From: Allium sativum | Taxonomy: Eukaryota > Streptophyta > Magnoliopsida > Asparagales > Amaryllidaceae | Assembly (NCBI GenBank): GCA_030737875.1 | Contig: CM060911.1 | Coordinates: 108,356,625-108,420,624, forward strand | Direction: 5' to 3' | Length of the DNA stretch: 64,000 nt | Shown here: in pieces, positions 46,501 to 58,300 of the stretch | How the letters are laid out: every line of letters begins with the position of its first letter | How positions within the stretch are numbered: position 1 is the stretch's first letter | Notes under the pieces: model-generated | Database searches by the model: none | What the model saw: the letters and a program-made list of their open reading frames with translations, nothing else | Told to the model about the DNA's origin: nothing | Translations under genes and position numbers: made by a program

Positions 46501-47508
46501 GAATAATCCGTCAAACGGTAACGTGACTTAAAACCTCACAACCCGAGAAAGACAATAGTTGGGCTAGGCAGCGTGGCTAGTTGGGTCATACCCAAGCAGG
46601 GTATATTATCACCATCTAGAGTAACTCCTTTTGTTTCTCAATCTATTTTCACTACTGTTACCTTCGGTAATCGGTGGGTCATCCCCAACCGTGGAGGTGG
46701 TAATATATTCGTTACACTCAAGCTAAATGAGTGGACGGTCATGTGTGGCCGGGTTGCAGGATGTTCTTGTTGAACCCCAGTGTATCTCCTCTAGAGTACA
46801 CTGATCGGTGGGTGCTCCCATACCCTGTCAGTTAGAAACCAAATTCCAATACGCGCTTGACGGTTTTTAGATTTTATTCTATGTACGTGAACGTGAGATG
46901 CAAGCGATTCACTAAATGGTATTTATTTGATAAATACTATAGTAAAATATATCAAACGTTTTGATATCCAAATACAAGGGTCGTTTCCATATGTTAGTTA
47001 TGGATTGGGCTTAAGTTCTCGAAAGTTATTAAATCAGTTAATACCTGACACCTTATTCCCTACCCCCTGTTACATCTTTTTAACTATGTTTACTCACACC
47101 AGTCCCCTGACTGACCCGGAGTTTATTTTCTGTGTTTCCCCTAAACTCTTGGGTACTCATAATATTTATTATGAGTAGACAAGTAATTCAGGTAGGCAAA
47201 TGGAACCTTACGAAGTTCAAGTTGCAGGACAAGTCTAGTAGTTTAACTACACCTATGTATCCAGTTAGATTTGTATTTCCATATCATGATGTATCATTAT
47301 ATAAATGTACTATGATGATGTAAGTTGTTGATGTATTATGATGTACCAGACCCTATGATGTAATGTATTTGTATTTTTAAATTCCGCTGTGAGATTTCTG
47401 ATAACTTCTTATTTCTTCTATTCTATTATTTCTATCTTTTCTATCTCATCTTCTAATTTCTTTCAATAATGACACGGTTTTCGGAGGGTCGAAAATCGCG
47501 CCGTTACA
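43501..47508 (+). repeat. 3' LTR of element 3 (4008 bp)
   Basis: Partner of 33864-37891. Length difference is mainly the shorter TA run near 43835. Differences I noticed by eye elsewhere are all transitions. Followed by TAAAC at 47509-47513. Confidence 0.97.
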
Positions 47509-47513
47509 TAAAC
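47509..47513. repeat. TSD of element 3, right copy (TAAAC)
   Basis: Exact repeat of 33859-33863. Confidence 0.97.
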
Positions 47514-48247
47514 TTAAGAAGGTCTTTAACTAAAGTTATTTTTCGATGTTTTGTACATGGGCTTTGTTTTCACAATAATAATGTCTCAATTAAATGTTTT
47601 CAATGATTATTTTAACTCATGGCAAACCACAAAAGATATTAAATAATTTTATATATTCCAAACAATATAATTCATGAATTTGTCTCAATAGTGTTCCAAC
47701 CAGTTGCTCCATTTTCCTTTAATTTTTTTTATTCAACTGTATTTCTGAATAATCAAACCCAATCATTTATTCCCTTCGACTACATAATTTTCTTAACTTT
47801 ACATGTTTCTGTTCAATGTAGATATATAAATTATATCTTTAATAACATTTGAATACCTATGACTTCTGTCATTTAAAAGATTATACTTCTAATCCAATTC
47901 AATATTTTTATTTTTTCACTTTTACAAATTTGGGATTGTTTGCTTTTCTAACTTTAAAAATTAAAACCTTCTACCTACCAGAATCCTTGGTCGTTGACTA
48001 ATTGTAAACATAAAATGTTACATCTGTGGAAATTTTGTCTTTCTCCTAATTATGAACATTAAATACTTTTAACCGTTACAAATATTGAAAGTCGACTTTC
48101 AGTGCTCCAGCATTAGCAATTTTCTGTATGTTGGCATGTTGCAAGAATAATAAATTATTGTAACAACTTTTATTTTTTTCTATATATACTATAATTTGTA
48201 CACTTAATTGATCATGTTACTTTATATTGGATGCATTACATTGATAC
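47514..48247. other. AT-rich non-coding DNA
   Basis: No supported feature between element 3 and the MULE-like terminal repeat. Confidence 0.5.
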
Positions 48248-48773
48248 TAGTATAACTGCACAACGGTGGAAAAACCGACCGTTAAAAACATTAATATAAA
48301 ATAAAAATTATTCTAAATCAAAATTTAATGAAAAAAATTAGAGAGCATTATAGGTGAAACGTATAAATCCAATCACACGAAATTGTACATGTAAACCAAC
48401 TTAGGAATGAAAATATGCTATTAATGTGTTTGATGTGAAACACTCACAAACACATACATACATTTTTATTATATATATCAAGAAGTATTAATATACTCTT
48501 AATGTTTACTTTTTTGTAATTCTAAATCATTATTTGATTTAAAATATAGAAGGATAAATGAAAAATGCAAGAATAGATAAAATGATAAATGAAACAGATA
48601 TAAGTTCAAAATATATAATCGTACCATTTAATATTCAACTAAAATTTAAAAAAAATGCAAAAATAGATAAAATCACAAATTATTGAGTTAAATTATTTAA
48701 ATAAATAACTTGGTTATATTTGTAGAATTGAAATTACTGAAATAATAAAACTAGAGACAAAACTAAACCTAAT
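48248..48773 (+). repeat. Left TIR of the MULE-like element (about 526 bp)
   Basis: Reads outward-in as the complement of 60158 back to 59718 and then 54691 back to 54608. Differences are scattered single bases and a few small indels. It is AT-rich except for the terminal CAACGGTGGAAAAACCGACCG block, itself a short inverted repeat. Confidence 0.9.
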
Positions 48774-49554
48774 ATATTTAACTTTTGTAAAAAATATATA
48801 TGCTGCAATTATTCCCGTTTAAGAATATGTATTTAACTTTTCTTTGCATTATTAAAACAAAACTAACTGCTAAACATTGTAAATATTACATGTGTATGTA
48901 AATGCATTTAAATAGACGCATACAGCAACATTTTCATAAGTATAGAAATAAGTAGTGATTTATAAGTATAACTGTTTGAAAAATTTTAAGTTAAAATAAA
49001 CAAAATAATTTGACCAAAATTACATGTGAAATTTATTTGAAACTCATAAGCAACAAATTAAACATAATTTGGAAATATCGGTTATATATGATTCTAGCTA
49101 TCAAGTGAAAAAGATGAATAAACAGACATGAAAGTTCGTACACATAATATTTGTGTCCACAATATTTTCCATTCGTTTGTTTGTGTAATTCTAAAACCCA
49201 TTTTTTGATTTTTCAATAATTTAATTTAGTTTTCTAACTAATTTTTTTAATGCATTTGTGGAAAATAAATTAATAAAATTATTGTTTATATGTCCAATAA
49301 AATAAATTTTGTTATCTGGATATTCGGATATGAAGCCATTGTGGCAGCGCTGCAACACTTCTTAGGGCATGTTCAAGGAACATGCACTTCATAACGGTAC
49401 AATCTATGGTCTATCAAACATACATTATGATTTGTCATAATGGCTAATAAGTTGACATCACCTGTACCGAATTGCTCCTGTCTCGCCAAAACAGACCAAA
49501 AAACACTTGAATTTTTAAGTAAAACCCCTTTCTTTTTCATGCACAGGCAGATTT
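48774..49554. other. MULE-like element interior, no feature seen
   Basis: AT-rich sequence with no recognised coding content; a 78-codon minus-strand frame (49373-49609) has no domain signature. Confidence 0.45.
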
Positions 49555-50217
49555 TGTTGCGGAAAAAAAACCGAATAGGAACGGATTGATGGTGAGGCAA
49601 AACAAACAATAGATAATCACCAGCAAAACAATCACAGATCTAGCAATAAAAGAAATAACACAAGAGGTTTATAGTTGTTCCACTATTGTCTTGTTAGTGT
49701 ACGTCCACTTGGGGAGAGGAGATTTTATTACTTTTCTCAATGAGAAAAAATTACAAGACTGATAGTAGGGAAGAAGAAGAACTTTTAGAGATGATACATC
49801 TCACATTTTGAGATGATAATACATTCATCTAATCCCTATCCTTATATAAGGATTAATGCTTGGGGTTGAAGTAATTGATTTATGATATAAATCAATGTCT
49901 AATTAATTCTCCAATTTTTCTGATAGGCTTCCTTGTTTAACCAACCAATTAGCGAATTAATTCCTTACTTCACTATCCCAAAAAGAAACCTTCTTCAAAT
50001 CCTTCCACTTATGTAGGTAATTTATTGCCTATCCCTTTTACAAATAAAAGAGCAATAAATGTCTGATATCTTCCAAATCTTCTGCAAATTGGAAATATTA
50101 TATTCCCAAATTAACAATATTTCTCAAATCTTCTCTAATTGGAAATATTCTATCACCATAATCAATAATATCTTCCAATCTTCAGAAAATGGAAATATTG
50201 TATCACAAATTCTAACA
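49555..50217 (-). repeat. 3' LTR fragment of decayed copia element
   Basis: In minus orientation it starts TGTTAGAATTTGTGATAC at 50217, preceded by a purine-rich ATCAAGGTGGAAAT (50218-50231), a typical copia arrangement. Its far part (near 49555-49690: GCGGAAAAA, CCGAATAGGA, AATCACAGATC, TTTATAGTTGTTCCACTAT) matches the fragment at 51408-51546, identifying both as the same LTR family. The outer end is eroded. Confidence 0.65.
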
Positions 50218-50231
50218 ATTTCCACCTTGAT

Positions 50232-51393
50232 ACTATATTTCCTTGAAAGCATACCAACTCCACCTACATCCTCTTAGTCTAAGCATCTTCTCGGACAAGA
50301 CAACAGGGTTACTTCCCCCAATGAGCTTCGGCATATCCACCACCCATTGCACTTTGTCAACAAACTCCGGCAACGCCACCGCCTGCCAACAAAGTGTACA
50401 AAGTAACCCCTTCAAGTAAGACCTATCAATCTTCACCATGAAAACAAATGTCTCCATGAACCATCTCAACTTTTTCCCCACACCGTGCCACCACGTGACA
50501 CCTAACATTTTGATAAGCGATTCCAGTTTGAGCAACGCCCGAACTTAGCAGTCTGCAAAGACTTATGCATATCAACTGCTTTCTCCTTTGATCTCTGACC
50601 AACTTCAGACGATCCCTTCTTTCGCTTATCAAGCACATCCTCTTGGAAAAATCCCACCTTGTTGAAGCTTTCCCCTTTGATCATATTCTGCCTATGCAGA
50701 AACTCAAAGTCCCTTCTCGTATGCCTAGCTTTGACATCTTTCCACGAGAACTGCAGGCTCCAACCCTTGACTCTCCAAGTACAGTGCTTCCCATCTCTTG
50801 ACTTTGTTTTCCTCTTATTCTCCCCTCTCTCATACCAGCTAATAAGGCTTCCGTACTACTTCCTCCTCTACCTTTATTCAACCCCTTCATCTGATCCTTC
50901 AAGTCCTCAGATAGAAGACTTGCCTTCACATCAAGATGTGCCTTCATTGAAGTACCCTCTCTCATCCACATGGTGAAAAACATCTTCAGCAAAATCAGAC
51001 GGTTGGTTAGTGACTTCTTTAGATAAAGTTTTTTCAGCTTGGTCCAAATGTCCTTAGCAGTTGTCTCACCGCTATTCTCTGAAATGACATTTTCTCCCAT
51101 TGCTAATTGTAAAGTAGTAAATGCCATAGCTCCATCTCCTTCCTTTCCACGGCTGAAATATCATCCGTCATTTCCTCAGGAGCAAATACCACAAGAAGAA
51201 CATTATTCCTCACCAGAACAGCTTTCATCCTCCATTGCCACTTCTCGAAGTCTTTATCCCCATTTCAGCTTTCTATTGCTAACTGAGATCATGCTGCCAT
51301 ATATGTCCCTTTGACATATGACCTTGATACAATTGTTGAATTCTCCTTATCTCTTGCCATAATGCCTAACACTCTTTCTCAATCAACCTCGTA
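50232..51393 (-). pseudogene. Decayed Ty1/copia gag
   Basis: Minus-strand text contains copia gag phrases in shifting frames: a start-like MARDKENSTIVSRSYVKGTY near 51360, then FEKWQWRMKAVLVRN near 51245, LQLAMGENVISENSGETTAK and IWTKLKKLYLKKSLTNRL near 51110-51010, and EGTSMKAHLD near 50955. Stops and frameshifts are frequent, and protease, integrase and reverse transcriptase are absent. It lies between the matching primer site at 51394 and the 3' LTR fragment at 50217, so this is a small internally deleted copia element. Confidence 0.7.
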
Positions 51394-51405
51394 GCTCTGA
51401 TACCA
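51394..51405 (-). promoter_or_regulatory. Primer binding site of decayed copia element
   Basis: Minus strand TGGTATCAGAGC, the iMet-tRNA complement, adjacent to an LTR end reading CCCCTTACA(AC). Confidence 0.8.
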
Positions 51406-51701
51406 GTTGTAAGGGGTGGTCAATCCCTTGTAGCGGAAAAACCTGAATAGGATCTTGCACTGATGTGATAGAACAAACAACTTGAAATGAATCTCAATCA
51501 CAGATAAAAAAAATAGAGAACACACAAATTTATAGTGGTTCCACTATAGAGAACACACGATAGTGGAACCACAATAAATTTGTGTGTTCTCTGTTTTTTT
51601 TATCTGTGATTGAGATTCATTTCAAGTTGTTTGTTCTATCACATCAGTGCAAGATCCTATTCAGGTTTTTCCGCTGCAAGGGATTGATCACCCCTTACAA
51701 C
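51406..51701. repeat. Long palindrome: 141-bp inverted LTR copies
   Basis: 51406-51546 and 51561-51701 are near-perfect reverse complements with a 14-base spacer. The left arm is the end of the copia 5' LTR next to the primer site; the right arm is the same LTR end in reverse orientation, after which homology stops abruptly. The arms differ at only a few positions. Confidence 0.92.
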
Positions 51702-52190
51702 GATTTTTGTTAAATGTTCACTAAACTCGGTGTTCTTATTTGCATTCTCACCGAAAACAAGGCATTTGAACCAAGGTCGAGCAACACTGTTTACATGCAG
51801 AAAGGAAGAGAGAAAAAAGTACATTACAATCAAATCAATCACTTAAACTACCACAAATAAAAGTTCATGAAACCAAATATGGTTTTGGCATTTAAGAATC
51901 TAAACTACACACTTGTTTATAGTATTCATGCTAAAATTTAACTATTACCACTTTGGTCCAGCATGCGTTTACAAACAACTTATCATTAAAGCACTAAAGT
52001 AAAATCATAACATCTACTACTACAAAGCAGACTGGACTATCATCTCAGCAAGTTCCTGTAGTGAAAATAAAAATAAAAATCATCGCATGTCATTTTCAAC
52101 ACAAATTCTGACTAAGATTACAGTAATTCATGAAAAAAGGAGGACAAATGTACAATACAACGTTTAATGAAAGATTGGTTGCCTGCTTCC
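51702..52190. other. MULE-like element interior, no feature seen
   Basis: AT-rich, non-coding; may be 3' flank captured with the xylose isomerase fragment. Confidence 0.4.
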
Positions 52191-52195
52191 CAGAT

Positions 52196-53215
52196 TTAAC
52201 AGGTGGCCTCTTCAGATTTCATTGCTACTTTTTCAAGGGTAGCAAAATCAGCTTCCCTGGCCTGTTAACACATACAAATATTCATTTGTAATGTTTCGAT
52301 GAGGCATATTATTGAAGTATATGATTTCTTGTCGTAGTAAAATACCAATTTTCCATTTTAAAAAAATAACTATTTCTTTTCCTAATTATAAGTGTATAAG
52401 AAAATGGTTGAAAAATGAATACCTCAATCATAGCTCTAACCTATGAGTCAAAAGCTCTCGTAGCGCTTGTAGACAAGCTCTTCCAATGAATCGTCCTGGA
52501 TAAAAATTAAAATTTCACACATCATTATAATATTTATTCAGTTTGATATAGTTTGAGCTTAGAAGCATTAGCCTTGAAATTACCTCGATAAGCTTAGCAG
52601 CATTACGAAGTCCCCTAGCCAATGTGTCCATTCTAGAAATATGAGCAAGGACAATATTCTCGATATCAGTACCCTCCCTCCTACATCATGAAACAGTATA
52701 ACAGGAAGCCGTTTTCAGCTCTTGATTACCATAAATAATGGCATACTCAGTTTAAAAAAAGTCCAGCTAGTAAGCATTATTATAAAAAATATTTCATATC
52801 ATCATTGCATTAACAATTTGGCATCGAAGTTGAAACCACCAGGGGAAAGTCTACCCTGAAATTAAAGGAGCTCAACATCAATCCATGAAAAAACACATAT
52901 GTAGTAACAATACACAAAATTTTATATAGCAGAAATATAAAATGAACTGAGCAAACTTACATTCCAGATCACACTTAACATAACAAGACAAGAGTGGCCT
53001 CAGATACATCATTAAGGAACTGATCAGTATCTCATCCTACAGATAATACAAATCATCATGTAACAATTAAAAAAGTTAAAATTTAACTTATTAGTCACAA
53101 ATCTCAATAAAACACATTAGTTTTGGTTATATGAACAATATACCAATCTGAGGATCTCCAGTGTTTGCATCATACAGTAAGACAGGTCAATAGTATACTT
53201 CAACTTCTTCATGGT
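52196..53215 (-). pseudogene. xylA-like: Xylose isomerase gene fragment (captured, multi-exon)
   Basis: Six short minus-strand exons read in order as the C-terminal part of a plant xylose isomerase (D-xylose to D-xylulose): about 53148-53215 (YDANTGDPQIG), 52967-53040 (DTDQFLNDVSEATLV then LSVIWN in another frame), 52811-52855 (RLSPGGFNFDAKL), 52584-52680 (REGTDIENIVLAHISRMDTL, ARGLRNAAKLIE), 52434-52499 (DDSLEELVYKRYESF) and 52196-52261 (EADFATLEKVAMKSEEAT). Intron borders with GT-AG signals are retained between several exons, so it was captured as genomic DNA, not as cDNA. A TGA replaces the Trp before DTDQF, another stop follows YESF, and there is at least one frameshift. The N-terminal two-thirds with the catalytic core is absent. 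It lies between the MULE-like TIRs. Not functional. Confidence 0.82.
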
Positions 53216-53439
53216 ACCACTGATCCCTGAGTGACCTCACAAAGGTGTTTAATTACGTTCTCCAATGATTATTAGCAGCAGGATACCCAAATGACGATTA
53301 GTTAAAATTTCACCTTTATAATATATTAAATTATCCACTTATTTGTATTTGTTCTCATCCATTTCTTTATTCTAAGTTTTTTTGAACTAGCTGCTAATAC
53401 CATTCTAAGACTAATAAAAGGCTTTTTAATTCTTGCACC
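53216..53439. other. MULE-like element interior, unassigned
   Basis: No recognised content between the xylose isomerase fragment and the gypsy scrap. Confidence 0.4.
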
Positions 53440-53600
53440 CGAGGAGCATGAATTATGGATATTGCGTGAGTTGCATACTCTCATTGTTGTCCTCCTCCAT
53501 CCTTGATAGAGCATCTGCCATAACATTTTGTTTACCTATCTCTCACCTCTCGGCATGACTTACCTACTTCTTGGAACGAATTTGATATCTTTGGCCTGCT
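53440..53600 (-). pseudogene. Ty3/gypsy RNase H-end fragment
   Basis: A minus-strand frame reads GKQNVMADALSRMEEDNNES, matching the conserved end of gypsy RNase H (the PGKxNxVADALSR motif), then stops at QYP. The upstream text is out of frame and not clearly alignable. It is an isolated scrap of an old element. Confidence 0.6.
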
Positions 53601-54607
53601 TTTATAGTTTCTTTGTTGAAGCAAGAAAACGTATAAGGTAAATTGGATTGAGCAAACATCAATTCAAAAATGCTTAATTGAAGATCTATCATATTTCTTA
53701 CAACGAACCTCATAAACCTCATAAATCTAACTGACCAAAAGCATATTTTTTCCCATTTCCTTTTTTAACAAATACATAAATTAGGACGGTTTGATATAGT
53801 TTTAAACCCCCAAACTCTAAAGAAGTGTGCACTTAATACCCAACACATACTTCGAGTGACAAAGTAGAGCTTCTAATCTTCTAGTTCAAAATTTACTGGT
53901 GAGCTTGAAATTGATGTTATGGAAGTTCTGTATTAATCTACATCATATAGGCCATTTGTATTGTTGATTAACAACATCAAATTTATGGTATGGTCACACT
54001 TTACAGGGAACATCAAACCTGTGTTAAGGCACCTGATTTTCATTGTATTACTCACGAAAAAGATTCATTTTTAGTCACATTTGCACCTAGAAAGCCATGT
54101 AAAAATGCCAGAACAACAATTGTAACCAACCATGATCTGGTTTATTGAAACAATATAGTCACCGTTGACCAAACGTTATACATGTGAAAGATAAATTGTA
54201 TAGACAACATATGAATCGCTGATAAACCCAAATATTGTTAACTGTCCGAAGAAATAGCATCTAACACCAATTTTAATTTTGGATTCTAACCCATTCTTTA
54301 GATAATTTGAAAATAGTGGATACTGCTGATGAATGATATCCTTAACATATTTTTTTATTAAAGACCATAAGTCTATAACACGGTTCAGCGTTAATGTGAT
54401 GAATACGGTAAGTACGTTCAACATAATTCTCCATGTACCATGATCTAGTGTTCGGTTGGCTAGTGAAGCAAATCAGACATGTACTTGGCACAACCGATTA
54501 AGCGAATAACAGATCTAAAGATGAGGAAAGTCGCTCAAAATTCAACCGAAGCACCAGAATTTTATCTAAAATTACAGAAGAATTGGAATGATGAATTTCT
54601 GTATGAC
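53601..54607. other. MULE-like element interior, unassigned
   Basis: About 1 kb of AT-rich sequence without recognisable genes. An 82-codon minus-strand frame at 54176-54424 has no domain signature. Confidence 0.4.
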
Positions 54608-54691
54608 ATTAGGTTTAGTTTTGTCTCTAGTTTTATTATTTCAGTAATTTCAGTTCTACAAATATAACCAAGTGATTTATTTAAATAATTT
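54608..54691 (-). repeat. Inner part of right TIR of the MULE-like element
   Basis: Reverse complement of 48690-48773 (for example CATTAGGTTTAGTTTTGTCTCTAG against CTAGAGACAAAACTAAACCTAAT). Its last five bases, AATTT (54687-54691), are the left target duplication of the copia insertion. Confidence 0.9.
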
Positions 54692-54908
54692 TATTAGAGT
54701 ATACAATTCGTGTCAGTATGTTATTTACGTTACAATATGTACTCAGTCAATGGTGCGTTGGTTCAACCTTTCTTTTCTGATCCAACGAGTTGACTAATGG
54801 GCTTTATTTGTCCAAGCCCATTAGACTTTGTATTTAAACCCATGTACATCACTCTGTTTCATTCATTCAAGAATAATACAATTACATTTTATATTCAATA
54901 CTCTTATA
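54692..54908 (+). repeat. 5' LTR of element 4 (217 bp)
   Basis: Begins TATTAGAGTATACAA, ends TTCAATACTCTTATA, directly followed by the primer site. Short for a copia LTR but in range. Confidence 0.88.
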
Positions 54909-54921
54909 TGGTATCAGAGCC
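54909..54921 (+). promoter_or_regulatory. Primer binding site (initiator Met tRNA)
   Basis: TGGTATCAGAGCC immediately after the LTR end. Confidence 0.95.
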
Positions 54922-55312
54922 ATTATATTGCCTAACAGCAAATCTGATCCAAACCTTCAGCGATTCAACCTGAGGGGATTGATTCAATATCAATCATCAT
55001 CATTAGGCGAGTGCCATCCTTGCACAGCTGATCATCGATCACCTGCACCGGTTGCAACTGCCACCTTCAGCCTCACTGTTTTTCATCACCGCTGTGCCAT
55101 CCAAAATCACTGAATACACGAATAAATTCTTGTATTCAAGCAATCTTGTTTCATAGCTTGGATCTTGGAGCAGTTCTTGACTGCATCCTTTCACTGTGCC
55201 ATCCATAAATCACCAAACACAAGAAACAAGTTCTTGCATCTGTGCAATCAGGTTGCACAAGTGACTATTCTAACAGATCTCGCCTGTTTTCATCGCAGTT
55301 CTCTCACAGATC

Positions 55313-58300
55313 ATGGCTGGACCATCAATTCCACCACCAACCTTGACCTCGCCATCATCTGTATCAAAAACGGGTCAATCAACAATTGACTTGACTCAAG
55401 AATCTATCAAATCCATAATAAAACCGCAGAGCCAACTTATCTCAATACAACTCGACGAATCAAATTTCTTGCTCTGGAAGCTGCAAATCGAAACTGCAGC
55501 AAAGGGATATGGGCTCGAAGAGCGGGTATGGAACAAAGACAATCCCAGGAAAATACATACGAGATGCTGAAGACAAACTTGTACCAAATCCAGAATTCAT
55601 TACTTACCAGAGACAAGATAATTTGATCAGTTCTTGAATTATGTCATCAGTTGGAGCAAATTTGCTACCACAGCTGATAGGTTGCAATTCCTCACATGAA
55701 ATATGGTCAACATTACAAAGAATCTTCACCTCTCAATCCTCTGCAAGGATCCTGCATTATAAGAGGCAACTTCAAAGTATAAAAAAAGAGAACTTAACAA
55801 TGAATGACTATTTGATGAAAGTAAAGAACTTGTGTGATCAACTAGCTTGTACTGGTCAAAAAATTCCAGAAAATGAGCAAGTTCTCTATATTGTAAGTGG
55901 TATTGATGAGGAGTATGAGGCGGTTGTGGCATTCATAACATCAATAGAGCCAATACCTTCTCTACACAGTGTTCACTCAATGTTGTTAAGTCATGAGGGA
56001 AGACTCCAACAAAAGAAGGAAGTGAACACAGAAGTAAATCTGACTACCAGCAAATTTAAAAATCAAGAACAAGGAAATAGCTCAAAAAATCAGTCAAACA
56101 CATACCAGAGAGGTGGACAACCTGGCAGAGGAAGAGGAAGATCTGGCAGAGGCAACAACAACAATCGACCAAAATGTCAGATCTGTGATAAAGTTGGGCA
56201 TACTGCCAACAGATGCTATTTCAGATTCAACAATAATTTCAATACAGGTCAAAATGCTAACAACAATCGATACAACCCTGCAGCAAATTTGGTTAATACT
56301 CAAAGTGATAACAAAACCTCTCAAGAAAGTGGAAGTGAGATTGCTAGCATGTCAGATGTTCAGGATGATGCATGGTATCCAGATTCTGGTGCCACAAACC
56401 ATGTAACCAACAGCCTAAGCAATCTAAATCTTGGCAACAGAGAATGTAGAGGTAAACAATCTTTATCTATGGGTAATGGCAACACTGCCTACATCACACA
56501 CACTGGTCACACTAGTATTAGGGGTACTAGACAAATATTCTTGAATAATCTCTTAAGGGTACCCTAACATAAAAAAAATCTTATAAGTGTGTCTCAGTGT
56601 GTTAAAGATAACAATGTCTCGTTCGAATTTTACCCCAATAATTGCTTGGTTAAAGACATTCTAACCAAGAACATCATTTTGCAGGGTAATGAACAAAATG
56701 GCCTTTACAAGTTTGATGTTGACTCAAGAAATAGTTCTGATTCTAAACAAGTTTATGGATGTAATGTGACAGAATAGAAAAATGATGAAATCAGTAAGAA
56801 ATTTGATATATGGCATTGTAAGCTAGGTCATCCTAGCATGAAGATTATGAAACAAATTCTACATAATAGTAATATTGCAATCAGTATTCCTGAAAATTAT
56901 TTCTGTTCACACTGTCAACTAGGTAAAAATCACAAACTTATGTTTCAGAATTATGAAACTGTATATAACAAACCTCTTGAACTAGTTGCAGTGGATCTAT
57001 GGGGTCCTGCCCCAGTGAACACTGATTACAAATATAACTATTACATATCCTTTATTGATGCCTATTCTAGACATGTCTGGATTTATTTTATGAAATCAAA
57101 ATCTGAGACTCACAGTGCAGTTCTAAAATTCATCACAAATGCTGAAAATCAACTAGACAGCAAAGCCAAGATGATTCAAACTGATGGAGGTAAAGAATTT
57201 TTAACCCTAAAAGAATTCTTCATCAAAAAAGGGATCACTCACAAATTAACATGTCCACACACTTCTGAACAAAATGAGCTTATAGAAAGGAAGCATAGAC
57301 ACATAGTTGAGACTGGGCTAACACTGCTGGCACAAGCATCACTGCCACTCAAATTCTGGCCTGATGCCTTTGCAACAGCAGTGCATCTTATAAACAGACT
57401 ACCAACAAAAGTTCTCAATTTCAAAAGTCCTATCGAAGTCATCAGTAATACCAAACCAAAGTATGTTGATCTAAAAGTGTTTGGATGTCTATGCTTCCCT
57501 TACATAAGACCCTATAGCTCACACAAGCTTGATTTCAGATCAACACCATGTACTTTTCTAGGTTATGCTACTAACTACAAAGGCTATAAGTGTCTAGACA
57601 ATAATGGCAGAATTTACATATCTAGACATGTCACTTTCAATGAAAGTGTATTTCCTTTCAGCAATGAAAAGTACAGAACAACAAAGAAGGTATACAATCC
57701 AAAAGTGTCAATACCTGCCATACCTGATCTATGTGTTGAAACTATTCCTGTTTATAAGCAAAGCAGTTCACTGCCAAATCAAGTGAATACAGAGGACACA
57801 AGTCCCCAACATACACCAGTTAGAGAAGTTTTTACACAAGAGTCAACTGAATCACCTGAAAACTCTAATAAAGACTCCCAAAGAAGTGTCAGTGACATTA
57901 ATCAAGGGGACATCAGATCACAGGATGATGACCAGAACAAAGAAGACACTACTACTCAAGTTCAAAATAGACATCACATGACCACAAGAGGCAAAAGTGG
58001 TATCTTCAAACCAAAAGTGTTCTACACTGAAGGATCCCTTGATGAACCATACACTTATCATCAGGCAAAGCAAAATGATAAGTGGATGTATGTCATGCAA
58101 GAGGAATATAATGCACTCATGAAGAATAACACATGGACTCTAGTACCATGTCCTAAGAACAAAAACATTATAGGATGCAAATGGACCTATAGGATCAAAA
58201 GAAATTCTGATGGCTCTATATCAAAATATAAGGCAAGGCTGGTGGCTAAAGGGTACTCACAACAGTATGGAATAGACTTTAAAGAAACTTTTTCACCTGT

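Larger units (their letters stand above)
33864..47508 (+). mobile_element. LTR element 3: young, near-complete Del/Tekay-like Ty3/gypsy
   Basis: A 13,645-bp element in plus orientation with LTRs 33864-37891 and 43501-47508, perfect TAAAC duplication, iMet primer site at 37894-37906 and polypurine tract at 43485-43500. Interior holds one 1,446-codon gag-pol frame with all expected domains and a separate 233-codon acidic ORF before the 3' LTR. By eye the LTRs differ at only about ten substitutions plus AT-repeat length, indicating a recent insertion. The gag-pol N-terminus appears to carry a one-base frame disturbance; otherwise the element looks competent. The acidic ORF is not a usual component of this lineage. 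Confidence 0.97.

Noticed and set aside
48240..48248. Nine-base target duplication for the MULE-like element
   Set aside because: Best pairing TTGATACT / TTGGTGTT matches at five of eight positions and needs a two-base offset; not claimed as a TSD.
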